64,000 bases of DNA, taken from Paragyromitra xinjiangensis (lineage: Eukaryota > Ascomycota > Pezizomycetes > Pezizales > Discinaceae). Position 1 is the first letter of the stretch, and each line of letters opens with the position of its first letter. The stretch lies in contig JBCAMK010000021.1 in assembly GCA_038503065.1 (NCBI GenBank), positions 1,302,001 through 1,366,000 of the forward strand, given 5' to 3'. The notes beneath the pieces are model-generated. The model had not been told where the DNA came from and ran no database searches. It worked only from the letters and a program-made list of their open reading frames with translations. The translations under genes were made by a program, and so were the position numbers. Shown piece after piece: positions 1 through 12,966 of this stretch.

Positions 1-1620
1 TTATCCCCTAAGCCGGTGAAGCTGTCAACGAGTTTTGCGGCTGAGTGCAAGGTCTCATTTCGGCACCCGAAACCCCATATCTGGCTAGGATCCTTCTCAA
101 TACAGTAAGATCATATATTTTCTGCCTGATCGAGTTTGACATATTTGACAGCCTCTGACCACCAGCGCAAGGGATAGATCGATAAACGCATAGAAATATT
201 TATATCCAATCGAAAGTCCGTTCCCCAATATCTAGGGTGACAGCCTGTGGCAACTTGTGGCTTTCGTGCGAATATTTTTCTAAAGACTGTATGCCAGAGG
301 TTTACACACCTCCCCCTGTTCTTACATTATATATTTGGTTGGGGAATAAGTAACCTGGGTATTATATATACATGGCAGTGAGCTACATGTATGGTTAGTG
401 CTAAATAGTCGTTTACCACACACCAAAAGTTTTAAGCATCACTAATCTCTTCGTTAGTTTTTTTTTCGTCATTGGCCGGCTATGTTAGGTGCTGTAGCAG
501 CCTCAGGGAACAAGTTTTGGGCCGTAGGTCACAGTCACTCCTGGATCAACGACGAGACTGAGCCAGTGACGAACTGAGGTCTGGCAGGAGCGACTGTACG
601 GACACTCATGCGCGTGGCCGCCGCGTCTGTAGTGACACACTCCCGTACATAAGTCCATAAAGTGCAATTGTGGCGCCCCGGATTCGGTGATGTCCGCTGG
701 TAGGCTACATATTTACTATAATTATTAGCCATACCAGTACCGTGTCGTTAGAATAAACGTTAAAATACACAAATATCGCTCAAGTAATCCCAAACAGATA
801 TGTTTTTCTTAAAAGAAATGCAAGATCTGCCGTATCGCAACCATAAATTTTTTAGGTAAAAAATCCTATTATCTTACCTTGTTTTACTATAGCGCTGGCG
901 TTTGCTCCGGTTCCCTCCCTGGCTGCGTTGTTGCCATCTTTAATTCGTTATTGGGCCGGGGTGTTGATTGATCCTAGAATCGGATTTGATCTGAGTACGT
1001 GCATGAAGTTAACATTGGTCGAGCAACCAGGTGCCGAAATGGCAAATGCAACCAGACCGAGACCGCAGGGCGAGAGTTGCTGCTGGATTGGCCGAGTAGA
1101 CATTGAGGTTCAATTACACCCGGAGCAATCTTCAGATTTAACGCAGACAGTAAAGATCCTGCTGCCTCGCCCAGCGGTATTACCATCCTATCTAATAGTC
1201 TCAGTCCGGCTATATCCGTTATTTGCGAGAAAATACGGTATCTGCTGGTAGTGAAACTCGCTTCCCTCCGCCAGAGCACCTCTATTCGCCATACGCCTCC
1301 ATTCGCTATCCACCCCTGCCAGAAACACGTTCAAGCTGGGGGCAGTACACAATAACTATGACGTGTGATGCAGCCACCTATAGTTGCTTGGACACAGCAT
1401 ACTAGCCACACAACCTTTCCAACACTACATGTAAGCATCGCTAGAGACATACGGAAACTTTTGTAGACAAACACACACACACACGTACCTATCTCCAAAA
1501 TAAAGGCCCGCACCTATTACGACAAAGAGAGCTTGTCGGATAGAGAGTGTCCATGCTTGATTTAGGTTGATGGTCAGTGTTGAGAGTGCACGTAGCGGAA
1601 GCGACCTCGAAAACCAAATG
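1..1620. other. gene-free AT-rich stretch
   Basis: No frame here has an ATG start, codon texture and length that I would accept as a gene. Short opposing frames around 928-1279 begin at non-ATG codons and overlap each other. I see isolated copies of the CTACATGTA motif near 382 and 1424 and a short CA run near 1470. Confidence 0.6.
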
Positions 1621-1778
1621 CAGTAGACTCTCGAATAAGCATACGCTCGGAACCAAAAGAATGCATGCTTATATCGAGGCTGTGCTTGTGTTGAGGTAGA
1701 GTTTATATGTGCAAATGAAAACGGGACCGCTAAACCATATGCTTATAGCGCGAATATGTTTATATCGAGAGTCCACCG
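1621..1778. mobile_element. decayed MITE-like element, Pogo/Fot1-like ends
   Basis: The left end reads CAGTAGACTCTCG and the right end, read on the minus strand, CGGTGGACTCTCG. Further matching inside follows (AATAAGCATA against ATATAAACATA). The pattern CAGTAGACTCTCG plus an ATAAG-rich run resembles the ends of the better preserved element at 2681-3232 and, from general knowledge, of pogo-type Tc1/mariner elements. No clean TA duplication remains at the ends, so this copy is degraded. It encodes nothing. Confidence 0.5.
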
Positions 1779-2680
1779 TGCTTGAGGTAGGAATATCTAA
1801 CTTCCCGCTCGGCAACCATCGGACGGTTTATTTCCAGTCTAAGTAGATGAACTAGTTTAACAATATCATACCCCTGTATTTAGACATGGACTTTTTGAAT
1901 AGTCCTGGGCCTTTATTTTGGAGGTATACACGTACGGTACTTCTGCTTAGCCAAACCTGGGATTTTGGAATAACAGAAGATATAGAGAAAATAGATAGAG
2001 AAAATTAAAAATAGTCATATACATTTGGTGATAAGTGTGCTGCTGGGACTCTATACCGTTGGGTTTAAGCTGGAACACACTGATGCTTAAAAAGTTACCA
2101 TATCCAGTAGAAACTAGGAGGATTTGGTCTAAACAAGGGCTGTGTCTCGGGCGGAGGTTTTCGTATGTCCTGGCAATGCTTAGTGTTGGAGGGTATCGTA
2201 AAGTTTGTATGGCTAGTATGCTGGGATTTTAGAGACTCTCAAATTATACACACAAACTTTCATGTTAGGTGTAGTGTTGTCTTAGGGTTAAGGGTACTGT
2301 ATTTAGTGTGTTATAAGCAACTCGGATTTTAGAGCCCAAATAAGGTTTTGTTTCAGCCACCTTTCTTCGGGGTCCGGGAGCACGTTCAAATGGATATTAG
2401 AGCCGAAATCAGAGGTTCACAAACCCTCCCTCGGGCTCAAGGAGTTCATTTTGGGACTTTGGCCTCCTCGAGAGACCCCTTTGGGCAAGAATTAGCGGAA
2501 GAGCCTGTGCTTTTACATCCACCAAGCACGGACTTTATCTCAAACTCTATTTTGACCCTCAAATGGGAGTTGCTTATAACCCAGTAAATACAGTATCTGA
2601 AAGTACTGAAAGTAAAGCGCAGGCGTTGCATGGCTTTCGGTCGATTGTTCGGTTATGACTGCAGCTAACTTCGTAGGGTA

Positions 2681-3232
2681 CAGAAGACTCTCGCTATAAG
2701 AATACGGTCGGGACCGGAATATCATATTCTTATAGGCTGTTTACTCTTAAGGCAAAAACCGAATGATAATCTATGACTAGTAACGAGAAACCACACTCTC
2801 TTCCTCCTTCCACCTTAGCCATCTGCCTAGTCTCGTGCCCAGCCCCACTGCGCAGCTTGCTGCGTGCCCATCTCCCACACCAGCTAGCCCCCTGTGCCCC
2901 AGGATCTTGAGTGATATCTTGCTGTGCCTAGTTTCCCAAACCATCGTACATATACATTGCGAGATCACTTTATTGCTATGGCTAATCGGCTATGCAGTGG
3001 ATAACAAAGCAGAATATAGCAACCTAAGTAATCTCAGTATCTAACCTTGCCTTATAACCTTAACCCTTCACTATCTATAAGAATACTCTAACAAATTCTT
3101 CCCAAAATCTTAAGAATATTCTTTATTGGTGATATTCTTATTTTGCCATGCGAAAATCAGCAGGACCAAGAAGTCATATTCTTATAAAGTGCTTATTCTT
3201 ATTCACACTATCCTTATAGTAAGAGTCTTCTG
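2681..3232. mobile_element. MITE with about 24-bp TIRs and TA duplication
   Basis: The left end starts CAGAAGACTCTCGCTATAAG. The right end, read on the minus strand, starts CAGAAGACTCTTACTATAAG, so the two match at all but two of the first 20 positions and continue with GATA/AATA. The element is flanked on both sides by TA (2679-2680 and 3233-3234), the target duplication expected for Tc1/mariner/pogo elements. Its 552 bp hold no plausible transposase, so it is non-autonomous. ATAAGAATA-type motifs recur in both orientations inside. The assignment to the pogo/Fot1 group is inferred from the end motif. Confidence 0.72.
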
Positions 3233-3234
3233 TA

Positions 3235-4725
3235 TATGCAAAGGACGAAATGAGCCGTAGCGAGAGTATCCCAACTGGCTGTTAATAATTCACAGTGTAA
3301 AGCATCATCACGCATGTGAGTGCCACAAATGAGTGCACTTTTATGCCAAACACTATAAAATGTAACTTTACGAGACTAGAATTTTGTACATGATCTAATG
3401 CCTAATGAAATAGTATTTGTCATTTTTGTAGGCTTTTGTTGATATAGGTACCCAGAAAGGTAGAGTCCGGCTGATGCAAGATATTGCTTATGACTATATG
3501 ACTCGTGTCATGTGTAGCTTCTAGGGTTGCTTATGACCTGGTTAGGATATAGAGGTCTGGTGGGGTTCCTCAGGCTTGCAGGTGCGTATTACGAAAATCG
3601 AGTGATCTCGTGTGATCGGTTTTTATTATTTCCTTAAGCCACCCACGAGCCCGAGTTATGCGCACTTACTATTTTCACCCTGCCTAATGCATAACCACAT
3701 GTATATATGGTTATTATCATCCCCAACACATCTTTTTGTTAGAAAACGTAGTAATCCTGATTATCTTTTCTCTCCCTAACGCAGCAAGTTCGATTCTTAC
3801 GAGATGTGTGCAACAGTAGCGTATGCTCACTCTCTTATTTATTTGGTAGGCAAGAGGCCTCGTGGCTGGTAATCGTTGCAGTATATTCTAGTGTAGGTTT
3901 TAACGTTTCTTTTACTCTGGCGGGGGCCTAAAAAGGTAACGCCAAGAAGTTACTAGCAAGTTTCCCAGGACCGTAAAGGAGTCATTGGGTACACCCGGTA
4001 CGGGGCGAGGGCATATGTTGACTCTCATAAGCTTTCTGACTCTCCCCCTATATCTCTAGTAGGCTTTTGGGTTTAAAGAATGGAAAAGACATGAATTAAG
4101 GTCGAGGAAATAAGAAAGCATGTGAATAATAAAGGAAAATTCTTATGCCAAGTTAGGTGCATAGGGTGCATAAAAGTGATGCACAGTTTAGTTTGTGATG
4201 GGGCCACTAATGTCGCAACACCAAAGGTTGCTGGGAGAAAGTCACGCTTTATTCTTCTCATGTTTTATAAATTTGTTTAGATACCTGGAATTCAATCTAC
4301 ACGTGTTATTTGGCCACACTAATACTGCTTATTGTACCTCTGTGAGTTTTTGCGGGGTTTCGTGCATCCTATCTATATTAAAAGAAATAGATCGGGTGGC
4401 CAGCGTGAATTTTTTCTTAATAATCTAGCTCTAAACAACTGCCATGAACTCTCGAAAATCAACAAACAAGAATGATGGGTCTAAAACCCCCAAAATTAAG
4501 ATGAAACCAGAGAAGTACTCCCAAACGCCCTTAAAATACCGATATGATGGACTCTGTTATAAACATTAAGACATACAACACCTGCCGGACTACCACTTTT
4601 CGACCTTGAAATACCTTATAAGCCGAACAACGGCTTTCCATAACCATAATAACCCCCATGTATAGATATATCTGTAGTTTTGATTTAAAATGTATGTTCA
4701 TATCAGGTGTTGGAGCTAGGCAGTT
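3235..4725. other. gene-free AT-rich stretch
   Basis: Nothing beyond short chance frames. A TTCGATTC string at 3789-3797 resembles a tRNA B-box, but no matching stems or A-box surround it. Confidence 0.55.
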
Positions 4726-5409
4726 TTATACAGTCAAGCATCTACTTGGCCGTCTTGGAAGATCATCGTATAATATCTCGGCTGCTTCGGGTGTTTCGAA
4801 TCGCCGATCATCGTGATCGAGTACTGCAGCTCTACTGAAAGGAATGTATGGGTCGAAGCTGTTTGCTGTGATAATTTTTATCGTATGGAAATCGTTGCTC
4901 GCCGCTTCGCAATCGGCTATGTAGAGTTGCGGGTCATTGTAATAAGCCACGGCCGCTTTTGTGGGGGAGCATGATCTGGGGTTGTTTATAGTGAGGTTTG
5001 TTATACAGAGATTTTTTCTCGTGTGCTGATCGGTATGGTATTGCGCAATATCGCTTGATCCAATTTGGGTGCCCGATTCAGCATCGGCCGTATCTGTACG
5101 TATACCCTAGTACCCGAAAGGATTAATAAACACAGCTTAAGCTATTGCGATAGAAGAAACTCTGAGTTAAAAGAAAATTTAAGAAATGTATAAATTGTTA
5201 TGGCAGGGTGGTTAAAATTCTTTGGAAAGGCCAATGATCAATCGAAGTAGTTGCAAGGACGCATACAGGTTACTTACAGTAAACCGGCTACGATTTCTTA
5301 AAAACAGCCAACCCTTCATGAAAGAGAGGATAGCAACGATAATCGCTACAATCCCGAAAGCGATTTCAGGAATATCTCCGGCACCGAGACCTTTGGCGTC
5401 TGTTGACAT
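4726..5409 (-). CDS. candidate small membrane protein, two exons
   Basis: An ATG at 5409 (minus) opens a frame beginning MSTDAKGLGAGDIPEIAFGI, followed by a strongly hydrophobic stretch ending in basic residues (a membrane helix at about residues 15-36). A good donor (GTAAGT) follows shortly after SRFT, near 5280. Downstream on the same strand, an open stretch from about 5100 to the stop at 4726 encodes a polar tail of about 120 residues rich in D, E and T, with LYIADCEAASNDFH and an FETPEAAEILYDDLPRR segment that has the texture of real protein. Candidate acceptors near 5098 and 5112 would join them across an intron of about 170 bp, long for this genome. I do not recognise the family. A second peptide with a similar hydrophobic core lies at 8347. 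The model, especially the junction, is uncertain. Confidence 0.35.
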
Positions 5410-7159
5410 TGAATCTCTTTGTGGGTTATGCTTAGGGCTATTACCGAAACAAAGACCGAGGAGGTATCGCCAGCGAAATTGAAATATAAGGATGATCGAG
5501 GTTGGTGGACCTGAAGCTGCTACTGAGAGATATCTAACAAGGGGTTTAAACTTTGAGCTCCAGGTTAATATATATATGATAAGGCGGAAAGTTTCTCCGG
5601 AATATAACATCGAAACACCTATTGGCATTCTTATACTACATGTGTTATTGGAAATTGGTGGCTGTGTGACCCCATTAAACCTTCCCTATTCGGAAATTCC
5701 CTGTTTAGGATAGCTCCGATTGGGGTTCCCAGTCTGGGATGATTGCCTCACGTTTGGGACGGTAAAGAATCTGAATCTAGCTTTTGCTTTATCTCCATAT
5801 TATAATCCTGCAGATTTTTTGGTCAACTTATACTTGCAGCTTCAGGCCCATTATGCCTGCCACGAGTAGGCACACGAAACCTGGATGGCACTCTCATCTG
5901 GACATTGTTACAGAACAGGGGGTTTCTGGCATTGCAACCACTTCAATTCCTCACTACCTAAAGAGGTGCTGTCCATAGAATTCTAGCTCATCATCATCTG
6001 TTGAAGCGAGCCCTAGCCGGGCCGCTTATGTCTATCTATGCAGACGTATGCTCCACACACTACTATTAAGTGCTATTGAGATTGGTTTTATGGTAGATAC
6101 GGTAAATGCTACGTGAATGTTAGAGGGGACTCTTATTACTGCTAAATCTTAATAATTTCAGGAAGTGGAGCTAGGCTACTCCATATGGCCCTTGGTGGTT
6201 TTTGAGAGAGGGTTAGCTCTAATGTTTGATATTAATGTGGTCCACGAGGCGCCTCTAGAAGCCTCAAGCTACATACCTTTGGGTGGCTTGAGGCATTTCA
6301 ATTGCAAGGCAGCATCGCGGACCACACTGTAAATTGATATGTTTGTGCTTCCATAAATCGCAATCGACTTCACGCTAGTGTTGCGATTGTCTACTCACTA
6401 GAATGGGGCGTGGCGACAGCATGCTGGTAGGCTGTTTGGGAACACACTACAGCACAAATGAGTGGTGGGCAGTATTTGTAACATAAAGCAACTGAAGGCG
6501 GCTAGGTATCCATGGTCGGCTTCGCATCACACCTAATGGGTTACCGAATCGGGTTTCAAGGACTGGAGCTAGGGTGGGGTCGCTAGGGAGACCCACAGCC
6601 AGCTTTGCGGCTTAAAGGGCTGTGCGCTGTATATAAGTGCACTTCTAAAGTGCAATTATATGGGATGAACTTCCTTGCCTCGTCATGGGGCTTAGTGTTG
6701 TGTGGTTTTCAGCTCTGCTCATGGATATCTCCCGCTCAGCCGGATGATCTGCAAACCGCGTCCCGATACATCCGGATTGCCGAGCCCAACTATAACAAAT
6801 CTTATTCCGGAACCTGGTAATGATTTTCTTACCCGAAAGCTTATTTACGCTCGCTTCGTTTTGCATCTCACCTCTCTAACTAGAGCCAAACGAAACCTTT
6901 CAGTATAAGTAGAACGATCCTAACCTCCCACAATGGCCCTAAGCAGTCTCATATCACTTGATCCTTTTGGTTTCTTGTATACGGCTACGGCGCACTTTCT
7001 TCTTGATCTAAACCTCTACTTTAAAATTCTCCAGTTCCATGCTTAACATAACCTCTCCTAGTAAACACATTCTTGGACCTGCCTTGTGTTCTGTAGTGAG
7101 TTTGGGAATTAATTAGCCGTAATTTACATTCCTCGCTTCAGGCCCCCTATTTGGGCGCC
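5410..7159. other. gene-free stretch
   Basis: No supported gene. The only structured feature is the foldback repeat at 6237-6325. Confidence 0.5.
6237..6325. repeat. 89-bp imperfect foldback
   Basis: Outer arms GTGGTCC (6237-6243) and GGACCAC (6319-6325) are exact reverse complements. An inner pair, GCCTCAAGC and GCTTGAGGC, is also exact, with AT-rich spacers between. The whole unit could fold as one long hairpin. It may be a tiny foldback element; no second copy was noticed in the window. Confidence 0.55.
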
Positions 7160-7231
7160 GTGTACCACGGTTGATCTGTTGACACCTGGTGGTGGTGGCA
7201 TGCGAGCACTCAACCTTTTCATCCGCTCAAT

Positions 7232-7812
7232 GAAGCCTCTGCACTCCGAGCAAATGCATTAGTTCAGGCATCAAGGAAAGGCATCAGCAAAGGGATCAGT
7301 TAATGTGTAGTTAGGGAAAAAGGATGCCTTTCCTATGCCTTTATCCACCAACATCACCACCAATGTATCCCAAATGATGCTTTTACTGATGCTTTTCCAC
7401 AAGAGAGATCACATTAAAATCTGATAAAAATAAATCGAAAAAGACAGCTTTCCTAGGAGTTGAACCACTGGCGGTTACTTCTCTTGTTTGAGTCTTTATC
7501 ATCCATATGACAGATGCTTAAAACTTACACTATTGACTTCTATGGGTTAAACTCAATATAGGCTATGCTAAACGACTATTTTGACCCAAAAGTTATTGGG
7601 AAAGGCATCACGGAAATGTGTATTTGGGAAAGGCATCAGTAAAGGCATCAGTAAAGGCATCAAGAGAAGGTGTATACTGGAAAGGCATCCAGTAAAGGCG
7701 TCAGTAAATGAATTAGTGGATCCTTTACCACTAAACACCCCCTGGTAATGCATCATTTTGTGTTTTCTGTATGGGTAAGGCATTAATTGATGCATTACTA
7801 CGAACTGTAGAG
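7232..7812. mobile_element. nested insertion inside MITE copy A
   Basis: This segment is absent from the related element at 54172. It begins near GCAAATGCATTAG and ends near TTGATGCATTACTACG, short inverted ends reminiscent of TAATGCAT-type hAT MITEs. Inside are direct and inverted copies of AAAGGCATCAGT (tandem at 7630-7666, inverted near 7377-7396). I could not identify an exact target-site duplication, so boundaries are approximate. Confidence 0.5.
7630..7666. repeat. 12-bp tandem repeat AAAGGCATCAGT
   Basis: Three consecutive near-identical units, followed by diverged copies to about 7710 and preceded by scattered copies from 7270. The same unit occurs inverted near 7377-7396. Confidence 0.8.
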
Positions 7813-8346
7813 AGCTGGGAAGGATATAACTACTGCAAAAGCATAAAAGTCTTGTTTAGAGGGTTTGATTAGAAACATATCAGGCAGGCTACAGACTTTA
7901 ATTGAAGTTTGAGAGGAATTTTGGTATGTATTTACTTCAGGGGCGCACCGCCATCACCGCCAGCTGTCAACAGATTTTCTCTGGCATCTGTAGTGCAAGA
8001 TCGTCTGCTAAAACCCAATATGGTGTAGCAAAAAAACCAGATCTACTAGGCCACCATTGGCGTGGCAACGGCTCCTCACGACTGGGGCTATGTACGTCTT
8101 TGCGAATAAAAATGCTAGTATATACGTACAGCATTCTATCTGCGCCTTAAGCTTTTCTGATGTCAGTGTGGGCCCTGGATTAGTCGAGTCGCTCGATAAA
8201 AATCTCGGAAATTTTGATCGAACTACTACTAGAGTTCTCATGAGAAATCAAACATTCCTCCAATTAGCAAGATCTTAAGATAGGTTTCTATTTTTACGTA
8301 CTTTTCGGCCTTTCTCTCAGTGATAGTCGAAGCCGTTCGATCAGCT

Positions 8347-8481
8347 ATGCCACAGGATTCACTATCGTTGAACACCAATAGTTTAGATGTGGGTACTATT
8401 GTTGGGATTTTTATTGAAATTCCATCAATTATCATTGCTATTTTATCCCTCCTGAACGGTCGGAAATTTTTGAGGGGCTGA
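8347..8481 (+). CDS. candidate 44-residue membrane peptide
   Basis: ATG to TGA gives a 44-residue peptide starting MPQDSLSLNTNSLDVGTIVG, with one hydrophobic stretch of about 20 residues (GIFIEIPSIIIAILSLLNG) and a basic end (RKFLRG). Its core IIIAILSLLNGRKFLRG resembles IIVAILSFMKGWLFLRN in the minus-strand candidate at 5409, which argues that both belong to one family of small single-pass peptides. It might instead be the first exon or remnant of a longer gene, since no continuation was found. Nothing in the sequence gives a function. Confidence 0.35.
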   Translation: MPQDSLSLNTNSLDVGTIVGIFIEIPSIIIAILSLLNGRKFLRG

Positions 8482-10456
8482 GGAGGCACTTATGTAAGGT
8501 CCCGTCTAAATGATCTTAACCGTTTTTACCATCAGAATTTCTCGCGGCTATATACTCCCTGGACTTAAGTTTCGCCAAAGTTCAAATGCCGATCACCCGC
8601 TTAGCGGTACCGCATAATTAACTGGCAGGAACGAGAATCGCGCTACTTGGGCTGAGATTAAATACCCGAAATGCTTGACGACCAGGAACGACACCATGTG
8701 GCAGCATACTCTACAGAAACCATAATCCAACCACAGGGCTACAACAGGATGTGAGAAGCTAACGGATAGCAGTGCAAAATTGTCCTTTGCATAGGTTTCC
8801 CCCATTTTAGGTACACCTTTTTTTAAAAAATGAGCTACGCTACAAGGCGCCATGATTTCTATGCATTTCGGGGATTTAATCTCACCCGAGTAAGACGTTC
8901 AAACAAAGTGTGGCTGGTAAATCTTACTTAGAAGAGTTTGGCAACACCGTTTTTGCCACTCGCTACACTGAGAAAAAGAATTTTCTCATACTTTCCTTAC
9001 TATATAGAATATTAACTATGGTGCACGCACGCTTAAATGTAGACCAATAAAATCCATAGGTGGAACGCCACTGTCTTACCGAGAGTGCGCTTTTCTTCTC
9101 CTAAAATCTTCAATCTTGATATTTTCACAGCCAGCCCTTCTAAATATATTTCCATCTAAATATGTGTTTCTTATCACTGAAAATACACTAATTAACCTTC
9201 AAAATTAAATTATCATATATGTCTTCTCCTGCGTATATCTCATCACTTACAGAGTACCTCTTGGAACGTTCCATTTCACACTTTTCACAGCCAAAAGTGA
9301 GGTTTTATTCCACAACAACCACTGGGATCCATGGTCTATAAAAAGCTATTGAGCTTTACCACTATCATCCTAGACTTGTTAGCTTTTCTTGAGCAATTCT
9401 GCCGGGTGTTAGTGTCGGAATATCGGTCCAAAAAGCATGGTCTGCATTTAAGAGTGCGCGCACCATACCTTTAAAGGTTAAATTCTTTACCACTTCTTAT
9501 TTCAACCTCTCAGCGCTATTCCCGTTCTCGCTAGTTAATGCGATATTAGTCGGCTGGTAGAAGCAATCCAGAAACCGCAGAGCTGAGCATTCGGACTGAA
9601 GTATGCCCTTGCACCCACCTTCACAACGAACCATACCTGTACTATAAATATCGCTACCACGAGCGACTTTGAAGCATGCTCTCTTTTCACCAGGGTTACT
9701 GTGGTCGACCACAACAATCAATGCCCCTAGTATTAGATGGAGCCGAAGAAAATAAAATTCCAAGGTGGCCTAGTAAATTTTTGACTGTCTAACCGACTTT
9801 TGGGGGTTTGAGAGTACATAGAGGCTCTAATTTCTTTGGGTTTTCTTCGTTTAGGGGGGGGGGGTTTGCACTCGTAGGTCTAGTAACTGTATGGCTTACG
9901 TATCCTCACCCTCTTATTTCAACTTATAAAGGGAGAATTATCGGTGATATTATCGGTGATAGCCTTGGGCTCTTTGGGCTCTGTATGGAGCTTAGGGTTT
10001 ATAAGAAAATATTCTTCAACAAGCTTTTCCACCAATCACTAAGCTTGCCGATAGATACTCATCCGATTATGCATAAGCCCTAAGCTTGAACTGCGCGAGG
10101 ACGACTAAGTATCATAGCAACCGCTGCTCCACCCGAAAATGTATACCTTGCTATATAATTATGTTTGGAAAGCTATCGTGAATCATAAACCGTTCTTTGA
10201 TTGAAAGTTGGTATAGGAGAATAATTTGTTTTACTTTTGCTTCACGCAGTATACTGATATTTTCGATGTTACACGGATCAAATGATTTTGAGAATAGTAA
10301 ACTGATATCAATCAGAATATCTTATATCTTTTTTTTTTAGAAACTTGATACCTCGTATTTCACACGACCTTAGATAGCACACACAAGGCAAGTAGGTACA
10401 GCATCTCCAACAATCAGGACCCGAAGGACCCGGGGAGGGAAGAAAAAAAGAATATT
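8482..10456. other. no supported gene
   Basis: A frame on the minus strand at 9763-9497 has protein-like texture with five cysteines, but it opens with TTG and could only be an internal exon. An ATG-initiated minus frame at 8853-8593 (86 codons) has no recognisable features. A G-run lies at about 9855-9863. Confidence 0.45.
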
Positions 10457-12037
<1,581 letters not shown>

Positions 12038-12966
12038 TTTGGAAAAGGGAGAGATTCGGCGAGCGACACAAAGGTACAATGATCCTTAGGAGTTTGCTTT
12101 GAAAGGGGGATTTTGAAGTGGAATTCGCCCAGTATTTGTACTCATTTTCTCGCACCTGGGTAGTTAGTCAATTAAGCAACGTTCCTTCATCTATTCGGGC
12201 GAACGGTATAATTTTAATTTTTATTAGCGCCTCGTTACGGGACGGAAATCTGGGGTATTATTCCGAAGTACTTTAATGAGATATTGTGGAGCATTGCACA
12301 GACTATTCTGGTTTGTACTAGGGACTAAGTTACTGATCGGAAATACCCCACATAACAAGACCCGGTTGCTTCCTCCGAGTTTCCCGAACGGCTGTCCCCG
12401 ATGAGATCAATGTTGGATGTTGTCGGCATAGCTTAGCCAATTCTATTCTGACTTTTGCCGAGATCTCGCCTTTAGCCAAAAGTCAACTGTAATATATTGA
12501 GTTTTCCAGGAGGTAACCTGGGGTGTGGAATCACGGGATGTCACTCGTGCCTCAGTCAGCAATAGTAGATCGGCACCCCGCCTCCGGAATAATGGATGGA
12601 GAATATTAAGCACTTGCATATTTATGCGGGGGAACCGGAAATTTTTAAAGTTGGCGGGGTCCAGGCCTGGATAAAAGGGGTTAAATATGGTGCCGGTAAC
12701 CCGTAAGGTTCTGCCAGGGGATATGCAGCTCTCCCGGCCCAAGTACCCCGTTGGCCGGGTTTTCTGTCCAAATAACATTTGTATCCTAGCTCACGTCCAT
12801 AGGTGTAGGTAATTGGGCGAGAGGCATGGGCAGTCACTCAATCCTAACTTTGTCTCAAGGTAATTGTTAGTTTATGTAATCAATTAAGGTTGGTCACGCC
12901 ATCACGCGATCACGCGATTGCATTGTAAATGATTGACTCGTTTCTACCTCAACCGCAAAAAATCCA
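12038..12966. other. intergenic between two diverging genes
   Basis: Divergent promoter space between the xylanase (minus) and the orphan at 12967 (plus). Opposing frames at 12443-12837 have no support. ATCACGCG is repeated in tandem near 12901-12917. Confidence 0.5.

Larger units (their letters stand above)
7160..7998. mobile_element. MITE copy A, split by a nested insertion
   Basis: Ends GTGTACCACGG (left) and CTGTAGTGCAA (right) carry inverted repeats containing CTGTTGACACCTGG(C/T)GGTG. The element is an inverted relative of the 269-bp element at 54172-54440. The first 70 or so bases and the last 190 or so (from TGGGAAGGATATAACTACTG to the end) align closely to the reverse complement of that copy. 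Between about 7232 and 7812 lies roughly 580 bp absent from it, rich in a 12-bp unit. Copy A is therefore the same MITE carrying a secondary insertion. There is no coding capacity. Confidence 0.75.

Noticed and set aside
9497..9763. Minus-strand cysteine-containing frame resembling a small secreted protein
   Set aside because: Starts with TTG, no ATG upstream in frame and no convincing splice partner. Could be an exon but cannot be supported.
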